Shown here in pieces: positions 32,350-38,998 of a stretch of 38,998 bases of DNA. This stretch comes from Roseivivax sp. GX 12232 (GTDB lineage Bacteria > Pseudomonadota > Alphaproteobacteria > Rhodobacterales > Rhodobacteraceae), in NCBI RefSeq assembly GCF_021272185.1, contig NZ_JAJSEC010000015.1, forward strand, positions 1-38,998, in the 5' to 3' direction. A program made the position numbers and the translations under genes. Under the pieces are notes generated by a model that made no database searches, was not told the origin of the DNA, and saw only the letters and a program-made list of their open reading frames with translations. Position 1 is the first letter of the stretch, and every line of letters begins with the position of its first letter.

Positions 32350-32426
32350 CCCCGCAAAACGGCGGGGGCGGAGCAGGACGCGGCCCCCCGGTCCCCGCAA
32401 AACGACGGGCACGGGGCTGGACGCGG
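32350..32426 (+). repeat. Imperfect direct repeat, 43-bp period
   Basis: CCCCGCAAAACG at 32350 and 32393 begins two related units that both end with GGACGCGG. It lies in the gap between the small membrane protein and the antiporter, whose stretch 32278-32558 shows nothing else. Confidence 0.5.
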
Positions 32427-32558
32427 GCGCCCGGCATGGCACATGGGCGCATAACGGGGCATTGATGCCCTGAGGCCATAGCGCAGGCCGGGGCCCGGGA
32501 CGGGCCGGGCGGCGCGCAACGCAGGCGCAAGACAGGCACAAGACAGGGGACCAAGCTC

Positions 32559-33539
32559 ATGGATATCTGGCTGCCGCTTCTCGGAGGGCTGGTGCTGCTC
32601 GTTGCGGGCGGGGAATTCCTCGTGCGCGGCGCCGTGCAGGTGGCGACCGCGCTCCGGGTCTCGCCCCTGGTCATCGGCCTGACGCTGGTGGGCTTCGGCA
32701 CCTCGACGCCGGAGCTGGTGACCTCGGTGCAGGCGGCGCTGAGCGACGCGCCGGGCATCGCCTACGGCAATATCGTCGGCTCCAATATCGCCAATATCCT
32801 CTTGATCGTCGGCTGCGCGGCGCTGATCAGCCCCATGGTCGTGGCCTCCTCGGCGCTGAAGCGCGACGGGGCGGTGATGCTGGCGGTGGCGCTGATCTTC
32901 GCGGGGCTCGCGGCGCTGATGCCCATGGGCCGGCTCATCGGGCTGGCCTTCGTGCTGGCGCTGGCGCTCTACATCTACATGGCCTTCCGGCAGGAGCGCG
33001 CGGCCTCCGAGGCGAACCATGGCGCGGTCTACGACAAGAGCCTGGCCCTGCAGGAGACCGACGCGGCGCTCACGCCCGAGGGCACCCCGCGCCGGGCGCT
33101 GATGATCTCGGGGCTGATCGCGCTGGCAGGGCTGGTGCTGGTGGTCTTCGGCGGGCGTTTCCTGGTGACAGGCGCGGTGAGCCTCGCCCGCAGTTTCGAG
33201 ATTTCCGAGACGGTGATCGGGCTGACCATCGTGGCGGTGGGCACCTCGATGCCGGAACTGGTGACCTCGGTGGTGGCGGGTCTGCGCAAGCAGGGCGATG
33301 TGGCCTTCGGCAATATCGTGGGCTCGAACATCTACAACATCCTCGGGATCGGCGGGTTCACCGCGCTGATCGCGCCGGGGCCGGTGCCGGTGGAGATCCT
33401 GCGCTTCGACAACCTGGTGATGCTGGGCGTGTCGGTGACGCTGGTGGCCTTTGCCTGGACCGGCCTGCGCATCGCGCGCTCCGAAGGGGCAGTGCTCTTG
33501 GCGGGCTACGTTGCTTATCTTTGGGTGATCTGGCCCTGA
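32559..33539 (+). CDS. Calcium/sodium antiporter (CaCA family, YrbG-like)
   Basis: A 326-residue, roughly ten-helix exchanger. The two inverted alpha-repeats are clear: GFGTSTPELVTSVQAAL with GNIVGSNIANILLIVG, and AVGTSMPELVTSVVAGL with GNIVGSNIYNILGIGG. The conserved Glu and Asn/Ser residues of these repeats bind Ca2+ and Na+. It expels calcium using the sodium gradient (possibly with potassium). A purine-rich AGGGGA lies before the ATG. The upstream secreted EF-hand protein makes a shared calcium role plausible. Confidence 0.93.
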   Translation: MDIWLPLLGGLVLLVAGGEFLVRGAVQVATALRVSPLVIGLTLVGFGTSTPELVTSVQAALSDAPGIAYGNIVGSNIANILLIVGCAALISPMVVASSALKRDGAVMLAVALIFAGLAALMPMGRLIGLAFVLALALYIYMAFRQERAASEANHGAVYDKSLALQETDAALTPEGTPRRALMISGLIALAGLVLVVFGGRFLVTGAVSLARSFEISETVIGLTIVAVGTSMPELVTSVVAGLRKQGDVAFGNIVGSNIYNILGIGGFTALIAPGPVPVEILRFDNLVMLGVSVTLVAFAWTGLRIARSEGAVLLAGYVAYLWVIWP

Positions 33540-33920
33540 GCGGCTTTTGCAGGGGCTCGCCAGCGCGGGCGGAGAAAGAGGCGAGCGCGCGCCACCTTGC
33601 CGTGCGCTCGAGTGCGGGCCGTTGAGGAAGGGTTACCGCTCCCCGCGCGCCCCAGAAAAACAGGGCCTCTCCGCAGATTCTGCCTCCAATCCGCACCCCT
33701 GAAACCCGCGCCCCGACACCCCCGCGCCCCGGGGCTAGCCTGCGGTTTTCCCACCGGATTCCCGCAAAACTCCGTAGCACTGGGTATTCCGTGGGCCAGA
33801 TGTTGCGGCTAGGGTCTGCGCACTCACGATCCGCTTGGGGAGGGCGGTGACGTCTGCGCATCACGCTGCGCCCGCGTCCGAAATGACCCTCCCGAGCCTT
33901 AAAAAAACTGGGAGGATATC
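33540..33920. other. Intergenic region upstream of the TakPQM-like operon
   Basis: About 380 bases, no gene seen. The last 20 bases hold an A-run and a GGGAGG ribosome site. No repeat or operator stands out. Confidence 0.5.
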
Positions 33921-35009
33921 ATGGATCGTCGTTCATTCCTGAGAACGTCCGCACTTGGCGGCAGCGCGGCAGCCGCGTCCACGCTGGCCGCTCCGGCCTA
34001 TGCGCAGGGCCAGCGGACGCTCACCATGGTCACGTCCTGGCCCCGCGGCTTCGCGGTGCTGGACGATGCGGCCAGCTACCTCGTCGACTACGTCAACAAG
34101 CTCTCCGACGGCGAGCTGACCATCGAGAAGAAGGCCCCCGGCGAGCTGGTGGGCGCGCTCGAGGTCTTCGACGCGGTCTCCTCGGGCCAGGCCGACATGT
34201 ACCACTCGGCCGACTACTACTTCGTCGGCCAGCACCCGGGCTGGGCCTATTTCACCGCCGTGCCCTTCGGCGGCACCGCGCAGGAAGTGACCAACTGGTA
34301 CTACCACGGCGGCGGCCAGGAGCTGCATGACGAGCTGGGCTCGATCTTCAACCTCAAGGGCCTGATCGCCGGCAACTCCGGCTCGCAGTCGGGCGGCTGG
34401 TTCCGCAACGAGATCTCCTCGGCCGAGGACTTCAACGGTCTGAAGTTCCGCATGCCGGGCCTCGGCGGCCAGGTGCTGGGCAAGCTCGGCGCCTCGGTGC
34501 AGAACATCCCCGGCGGCGAGCTTTACCAGGCGCTCTCCTCGGGCGCGCTCGACGGTCTGGAGTGGGTCGGCCCGATGGCGGACGAACGCGCCGGCTTCCA
34601 GGAAGTCGCGAAGATCTACTACACCGCGGGCTTCCACGAGCCGGGCTCGGCGCTCTCGGCCAACGTCAACCTCGACGTCTGGAACGACCTCACCGAGAAG
34701 CAGCGCAACATCCTGTCGATCGCCTCGCAGGCGGTGACGCACTACCAGCTGGCCGAGACCCTGGCCAACAACGGTGCGGCGCTGGCGCGTCTGCAGAGCC
34801 AGGGCGTGCAGACCCTGCAGTTCCCCGACGACGTCTGGGATGCCTTCGGCGCGGCCTCCAAGGAGGTCCTCGACGAGAACATGGGCGACGAGCTCTTCGC
34901 GAAGATCCGCAACTCCTTCGACGAGAGCCTCGCGGCATCGGCCTCCTGGATCAACAAGTCGGACGGCTACTACGTGCAGCAGCGCGTCCGCGTGCTCGGC
35001 CAGGGCTGA
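33921..35009 (+). CDS. TRAP transporter binding protein, TakP-like, Tat-exported
   Basis: A 362-residue periplasmic protein. The N terminus has a twin-arginine motif (MDRRSFLRTS) and an alanine-rich hydrophobic region ending AYAQG, so it is probably folded before export. TMVTSWPRGFAVLDDAA, GQADMYHSADYYFVGQHPGWAYF, KFRMPGLGGQVLGKLGASVQNIPGGELYQALSSGALDGLEWVGP (in pieces) match the TakP/DctP-7 branch that binds 2-oxo acids with a cation. GGGAGG precedes the ATG. A strong hairpin follows the gene before the membrane subunits. Confidence 0.9.
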   Translation: MDRRSFLRTSALGGSAAAASTLAAPAYAQGQRTLTMVTSWPRGFAVLDDAASYLVDYVNKLSDGELTIEKKAPGELVGALEVFDAVSSGQADMYHSADYYFVGQHPGWAYFTAVPFGGTAQEVTNWYYHGGGQELHDELGSIFNLKGLIAGNSGSQSGGWFRNEISSAEDFNGLKFRMPGLGGQVLGKLGASVQNIPGGELYQALSSGALDGLEWVGPMADERAGFQEVAKIYYTAGFHEPGSALSANVNLDVWNDLTEKQRNILSIASQAVTHYQLAETLANNGAALARLQSQGVQTLQFPDDVWDAFGAASKEVLDENMGDELFAKIRNSFDESLAASASWINKSDGYYVQQRVRVLGQG

Positions 35010-35028
35010 TCGACAACTCAAACCAACA

Positions 35029-35056
35029 GGGGGTCCCGCCATCGCGCGGGGCCCTC
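35029..35056 (+). promoter_or_regulatory. Intercistronic hairpin after takP-like gene
   Basis: GGGTCCCGC (35031-35039) pairs with GCGGGGCCC (35046-35054) with one G-U pair and a 6-base loop; two more pairs extend it. There is no T-run. Its position matches the hairpin after the first dctP (11961-11988). Confidence 0.6.
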
Positions 35057-35109
35057 ACGCGTAATCGCTGACAGGCGTCCGGGCCGCGAAGACCCGGCGA
35101 GGGGGAGCA

Positions 35110-36048
35110 ATGGAAGAAGAAGCGATCGGCCTTGGCGGGGCCTTCGCGGCACTGGGCTCTGGCATAGTCTGGGTGCTTCAGAACATCGCGATGGCATTCT
35201 ACAACTTCGGCTACGCGGTGACCCATCCCGGCCTCTGGCTGGACTGGTCCAACCCCGAGGCGATCATGCGGGTCGTCTACTACGGCGGCTCGGTGGAATT
35301 CTTCTTCGTCGTCTTCACCTTCTTCCTGGTGCTGACCGCGGTCGGCATGTGGAAGAACAAGATCCTCTGGGGCACGGTGATCGGCCTCGAGGCCCTGGCC
35401 AACACGCTGGGGCGGATCTTCTGCTGGGCGGGCCTCCTGATGGTCCTGCAGCAGGTGGTCATCGTCTTCATGCAGCGGATCTTCACCCGGCCCGACATCT
35501 CCTTCGGCTTCGGGGTGCCGCTCGAGTTCGACATCTCCTGGTGGGCCGAGGAGCTGAAGCTCTACAACGCGCTCGTTGTGGCGCTCTGCCTGACCTATAC
35601 CTTCGTGCAGAAGGGCCATGTCCGCGTCGACCTGATCTACGCGGCGGTCAGCTACCGCACCAAGCGGGTGATCGACATGTTCGGCAGCCTGGCCTTCATG
35701 CTGCCCATGGCGACGCTGATCTGGATGTATGCCTGGTACTTCCTCTGGCGGCACCTGATCGTGCCCAAGCCCTCGGCCTCCGAACCGCTCGAGCGGCTCG
35801 TGATGAAGGCCCGGGTGCTGCGCTGGAACGTCGAGACCATCGGCTTCAGCCCGAACGGCTTCACCGGCTATTTCCTCTTCAAGATCCTCCTTCTGGCCAT
35901 TGCCGGCCTGATCTTCCTGCACGGCATCGCCTTCTTCTACCGCTCCTACCTCGAGTGGAAGGAAGGGCCCGAGAGCGAGGACAAACATCTCGACATCGAC
36001 CGCCTCGACGATCCGGTCGAGGAGCACGCCCAGCGCGTCGACATCTAA
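35110..36048 (+). CDS. TRAP transporter small permease, enlarged (TakQ-like)
   Basis: A 312-residue membrane protein, nearly twice the usual DctQ length. Extra helices occur at the N terminus (VYYGGSVEFFFVVFTFFLVLTAVG), before the DctQ core (LEALANTLGRIFCWAGLLMVLQQVVIVFMQRIF). KGHVRVDLIYAAVSYRTKRVID is the standard DctQ motif. The extended form is typical of the Tak-type branch. The C terminus is a charged cytoplasmic tail. GGGGGAGC precedes the ATG. Confidence 0.9.
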   Translation: MEEEAIGLGGAFAALGSGIVWVLQNIAMAFYNFGYAVTHPGLWLDWSNPEAIMRVVYYGGSVEFFFVVFTFFLVLTAVGMWKNKILWGTVIGLEALANTLGRIFCWAGLLMVLQQVVIVFMQRIFTRPDISFGFGVPLEFDISWWAEELKLYNALVVALCLTYTFVQKGHVRVDLIYAAVSYRTKRVIDMFGSLAFMLPMATLIWMYAWYFLWRHLIVPKPSASEPLERLVMKARVLRWNVETIGFSPNGFTGYFLFKILLLAIAGLIFLHGIAFFYRSYLEWKEGPESEDKHLDIDRLDDPVEEHAQRVDI

Positions 36049-36066
36049 GGGGCAGGGACAAGAGAC

Positions 36067-38421
36067 ATGCTATTCGGACTGGACGGGGTCGAGATCGGCC
36101 TGATCATCGTCTTCATCACGCTCTTTTCGGCCATTCTCTCGGGCTTCCCGGTGGCCTTCGCGATCGGCGGGGCGGGGGTCATCTCCTTCGGGATCATCGC
36201 CGCGCTCGACAGCGCGGGGCTGTTGATCCACCAGGCGATCGACACCAACACGCAGGCCTTCGCGGATGTGGTCTCGACCGGGATAAACCCCGACGCCATA
36301 TCGATATTCACCCATCCCGAGCTGCCACGATACGCCACCGGGGTCTTCCCCGACGGCTGGCAGACGGCGCTTGACCGCAACGTCTCCTTCATCGTCAACC
36401 GGATCAACGAGCGGGTGCTCGCCGGCCAGTCGATCGAGACGCTCTTGGCGGTGCTGATGTTCGTGCTGATGGGCATCGTGCTCGAGCGCTCGAAGATCGC
36501 CAACGACCTTCTGACCACCATGGCGCGGGTCTTCGGCCCGCTGCCGGGCGGCCTCGCGGTCTCCATCGTGGTCGTCGGCGCCTTCCTCGCGGCTTCGACC
36601 GGCATCGTCGGCGCAACCGTGGTGACCATGGGCCTCCTGGCCCTGCCGACCATGCTGCGCAACAACTACTCGCCCGAGCTGGCCACCGGCGTGATCGCCG
36701 CCTCGGGCACGCTGGGGCAGATCATCCCGCCCTCGATCGTGATCGTGCTTCTGGGCACCTTGGCGGGCGATCTCTATTCCGCCGCGCAGGAATCCCGCGC
36801 CCAGCTCGCGGGCTGCACCGACGCGCTGACCTACCTGGGCGAACCGGCCGTGGTCTCGGTCGGCACGCTTTTCCAGGCGGCGCTTCTGCCGGGCATCCTG
36901 CTCGCGCTCCTTTATGCGGGCTATGCCTTCGTCTACGCGCTCTTCAATCCCTCCAAGGCCCCGGCCGTGGAGCTGGCGGGCGCCACCGGCGAGGTCATCA
37001 CCCGCGGCGAGAAGCTGACCTGGTTCCTCTTCGCGCCCATCGCGATCATCGTCGGCACGGTGCTCTTCGCCAATGTCGGCATCGTCGGCTCGCAGGACAC
37101 CACGGTGAACAGCTTCACCACCAGCGGCGAGGCGGCCTCGCTGCGGACCAATGTCGACGCCCAGTGCCAGGCCTCGATGATCGAGCTGCACGGCCAGGAG
37201 GCCTGGGACCGCGCGGTCGAGGAACAGCGGGCCATCGACCAGGGCGATGGCGGCGTCGAAAGCACCCGCCTGAGCGACGAGCAGGTCGCCGAGGCCGAGA
37301 TCCTCAAGGCGCAGAACGCGGCGCCCATCGGCACCGGCATGAGCATCCTCGCGATGATCTTCGGGCTTATGCTGGTGGTCGGCCGGGGCATCGCGCCCAC
37401 CGACGAGCCGAAGCCGCTGATCGTGGGCACCGCCGGCGTGCTGCTGCTGCTTCTCCTGGACGTGGTGGTGATCGCGCCGACGACCTCGGCCTCGGCCACG
37501 CTCTTCTGGATGGTCGTGCCGGGGGCGATGATGCTCTACGGGGCGAAACACGCCGCCGCCCGCATGGGCCGGAACGAGCTGATCCGCGTGGTCTTCCCGC
37601 CGCTCGTGCTGATCGTGGCGGTGCTGGGTTCGATCCTCGGCGGCATCACCAACCCGACGCCCGCCGCGGCGCTGGGGGCCGCGGGGGCGATCATGTTGGC
37701 CGCCTACCGCAAGCTGCGCGAGCAGAACCGCGACACTTGGGTCATCGTCTACGCGACGCTGGCGGTGATCGCGACGATCCTGATCGGCATCAACTTCGAT
37801 CTGAGGATCAACACCGAGGTGGTCTCGGCGGGCAGCTGGTTCGGGTTCTTCCTGGCCTATGGCGCCTATGCCTTCGCCTTCTTCGGGCTGCTCTATGCCT
37901 GCTGGGTGCTCTTCACCTCGGGCGTTCTGACGCCCGCGGTGCGCGAGACGGCCAAGGTGACCTCGATGGTCTTCACCATCCTGATCGCCTCGCAGCTTCT
38001 GAACCTGGTGGTGATCTCCTTCGGGGGCGAACACTACATCCAGAAGTTCCTCCAGAGCTTCGACAACGAGTTCAAGGTCTTCCTGATCGTGATGCTCGTG
38101 CTCTTCGTGCTGGGCTTCGTGCTGGACTTCCTCGAGATCATCTACATCGTCGTGCCGATCGTCGGCCCGGTGATCTACGGGGGCTCCTTCGATCCGAAGT
38201 GGGTGACCATCATGATCGCGGTGAACCTGCAGACCTCCTTCCTGACGCCGCCCTTCGGCTTCGCGCTGTTCTACCTTCGCGGGGTGGCCCCGAAGGAGGT
38301 GACCACGGGGCATATCTACCGCGGGGTCGCGCCCTTCGTGCTGATCCAGGTGGTGGGGCTGGCGCTCCTGTGGTTCTTCCCGGGCATCGTGACCATCGTG
38401 CCGGACCTGATCCCGAACTGA
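36067..38421 (+). CDS. TRAP transporter large permease, enlarged (TakM-like)
   Basis: A 784-residue permease, against about 430 for ordinary DctM. The DctM core is split: FPVAFAIGGAGVISFG at the N terminus, AASTGIVGATVVTMGLLALPTML and GTLGQIIPPSIVIVLLG in the middle, and GFVLDFLEIIYIVVPIVGPVI with SFLTPPFGFALFYLRG at the end. Three hydrophilic insertions are visible, about residues 60-120, 235-265 and 340-425, plus extra helices between about 425 and 570. It starts 18 bases after the small permease stop and ends before a rho-independent terminator. Confidence 0.92.
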   Translation: MLFGLDGVEIGLIIVFITLFSAILSGFPVAFAIGGAGVISFGIIAALDSAGLLIHQAIDTNTQAFADVVSTGINPDAISIFTHPELPRYATGVFPDGWQTALDRNVSFIVNRINERVLAGQSIETLLAVLMFVLMGIVLERSKIANDLLTTMARVFGPLPGGLAVSIVVVGAFLAASTGIVGATVVTMGLLALPTMLRNNYSPELATGVIAASGTLGQIIPPSIVIVLLGTLAGDLYSAAQESRAQLAGCTDALTYLGEPAVVSVGTLFQAALLPGILLALLYAGYAFVYALFNPSKAPAVELAGATGEVITRGEKLTWFLFAPIAIIVGTVLFANVGIVGSQDTTVNSFTTSGEAASLRTNVDAQCQASMIELHGQEAWDRAVEEQRAIDQGDGGVESTRLSDEQVAEAEILKAQNAAPIGTGMSILAMIFGLMLVVGRGIAPTDEPKPLIVGTAGVLLLLLLDVVVIAPTTSASATLFWMVVPGAMMLYGAKHAAARMGRNELIRVVFPPLVLIVAVLGSILGGITNPTPAAALGAAGAIMLAAYRKLREQNRDTWVIVYATLAVIATILIGINFDLRINTEVVSAGSWFGFFLAYGAYAFAFFGLLYACWVLFTSGVLTPAVRETAKVTSMVFTILIASQLLNLVVISFGGEHYIQKFLQSFDNEFKVFLIVMLVLFVLGFVLDFLEIIYIVVPIVGPVIYGGSFDPKWVTIMIAVNLQTSFLTPPFGFALFYLRGVAPKEVTTGHIYRGVAPFVLIQVVGLALLWFFPGIVTIVPDLIPN

Positions 38422-38445
38422 TCGGGTCTGGAGAGAGAGTGGAGG

Positions 38446-38477
38446 CGCCGCGGGGCAGGGTTCCGCGGCGTCTTTTT
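38446..38477 (+). terminator. Rho-independent terminator of the TakPQM-like operon
   Basis: CGCCGCGG (38446-38453) pairs perfectly with CCGCGGCG (38463-38470) around a 9-base loop and is followed by TCTTTTTT. It starts 25 bases after the permease stop codon. Confidence 0.92.
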
Positions 38478-38505
38478 TGTTTGAGCGGGGAGGGGTTTGG
38501 GGGTT

Positions 38506-38589
38506 GGTCTCTGGTCTCTGGTCTCTGGTCTCTGGTCTCTGGTCTCAGGTCTCAGGTCTCAGGTCTCAGGTCTCAGGTCTCAGGTCTCA
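38506..38589 (+). repeat. Heptanucleotide tandem array, 12 units
   Basis: Five exact copies of GGTCTCT (38506-38540) are followed without interruption by seven exact copies of GGTCTCA (38541-38589). The one-base switch in mid-array suggests stepwise expansion by slippage. Flanking text (GGTCGCG, TGGTCGCTGGTTGCTG) looks like decayed units. Confidence 0.97.
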
Positions 38590-38662
38590 GGTCGCGCGAG
38601 CGCTGGTCGCTGGTTGCTGCTCGTTGGCCATTGGCCCGGTCGTGACCCGTTGGTCACTTGTC

Positions 38663-38690
38663 GTTGGCCGTTGGCCGTTGGCCGTTGGCC
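38663..38690 (+). repeat. Heptanucleotide tandem array, 4 units of GTTGGCC
   Basis: Four exact GTTGGCC units, followed by the partial unit GTTGG, 73 bases after the GGTCTC(T/A) array and with the same 7-base period. Confidence 0.9.
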
Positions 38691-38818
38691 GTTGGTTACC
38701 GGTTGCCGGTCATGGCTCGTCGGTCCCGCAAGCGCCGATCCGCGGGCGACGCCAACAGACAAACCACTGCACAACCCGAAACAGCCGCCCCAAACCCCCT
38801 TCTCAACCCACCCCACCA

Positions 38819-38988
38819 GAGGGCGCGCGCCGGACCGGGGGCCGGCGCTGCCGACGACTGAGCTATGCGCTTTATCCCACCAAGGTCAGGACTAGCGGCG
38901 ATCTATTCGCTTCGCCCACAAGAGCGCCGGCCCATCGGGCCGGTCCGGCGCGCGCCCGGCACCTTCGGTGCTGTTCGGGCGCAAGAGG
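38819..38988 (+). repeat. Dispersed ~170-bp structured repeat, copy C
   Basis: Left arm from 38821, core 38867-38890, right arm from 38923, then GCACC-TTC-GGTGC. Spacing is identical to copies A and B. The 25 bases before copies A and C are also similar (CTCAACCC, then C-rich, then ACAGA or CCAGA). Confidence 0.85.
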
Positions 38989-38998
38989 CGCGGCGTCA

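Larger units (their letters stand above)
38422..38998. other. Repeat-rich intergenic region at window end
   Basis: No gene seen. After the terminator come two heptanucleotide tandem arrays (38506-38589, 38663-38690), then an AC-rich stretch and the third copy of the dispersed repeat (38819-38988). Confidence 0.75.

Noticed and set aside
36070-38313. 747-codon open frame antisense to the large TRAP permease, and many similar long antisense frames
   Set aside because: GC-rich third positions create long shadow frames. Translations are Arg/His/Gln-rich without domains, whereas the opposite strand encodes clear families.
38497-38895. Open frame across the heptanucleotide arrays as a repeat protein
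   Set aside because: The 7-base period gives a low-complexity shifted translation, there is no ribosome site, and the frame continues into the dispersed repeat.

Overview
The window is a GC-rich chromosomal segment from an alphaproteobacterium, most likely Rhodobacterales (Roseobacter group). This is inferred from codon use, three complete TRAP transporters (one of TakPQM type), the VanAB/LigM/Gal-type aromatic genes and an initiator tRNA with the C1-A72 mismatch. No species can be named. No transposase, integrase, phage gene or CRISPR array was seen.

Layout. (1) 43-771: initiator tRNA-fMet and a small membrane protein on the minus strand. (2) 1296-14799: an accessory catabolic locus. It has two amidohydrolase-family proteins and a Rieske ferredoxin in one ATGA-coupled operon, a GFA-domain protein, a Bcr/CflA exporter, an IlvD/Edd dehydratase with an FAD oxidoreductase, a split aconitase X (large and small subunits), a TRAP transporter and a convergent LysR regulator. 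Its substrate is not evident. Similar TTTCGC/GCGAAA palindromes or half-sites lie upstream of the three plus-strand starts at 1296, 5768 and 9001. (3) 15529-29595: a methoxylated-aromatic locus. VanA/VanB-like and LigM-like O-demethylases, a TRAP transporter, an alpha/beta-hydrolase fused to LigA, LigB, a YciI-like protein, a GntR regulator, a GalB-type (PIG-L) hydratase, a type I extradiol (VOC) protein, a MetF-like reductase, a LigK/GalC aldolase and a GalD tautomerase are all present. (4) 29834-33539: small membrane proteins, a secreted EF-hand protein and a Na+/Ca2+ antiporter. (5) 33921-38421: a Tat-exported TakP-like binding protein with unusually large TRAP membrane subunits, closed by a rho-independent terminator.

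How the aromatic locus should work (inference from families). The TRAP system imports a methoxylated aromatic acid. LigM moves a methyl group to tetrahydrofolate and the MetF-like enzyme reoxidises methyl-THF, while VanAB removes a methyl oxidatively. LigAB opens the ring. The fused hydrolase could cleave the methyl ester that results if 3-O-methylgallate is cleaved. GalD, GalB and GalC then give pyruvate and oxaloacetate. LigC and LigI are absent, which points to gallate or 3-O-methylgallate rather than protocatechuate as the ring-cleavage substrate. A TGTATACA palindrome sits at all three promoter regions of this locus, including that of gntR, and defines a probable GntR regulon.

The intergenic DNA is unusual. 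A fixed-length ~170-bp structured repeat occurs three times (15109, 31325, 38819). One copy is preceded by a 40-bp-period palindromic array and another by two heptanucleotide tandem arrays.
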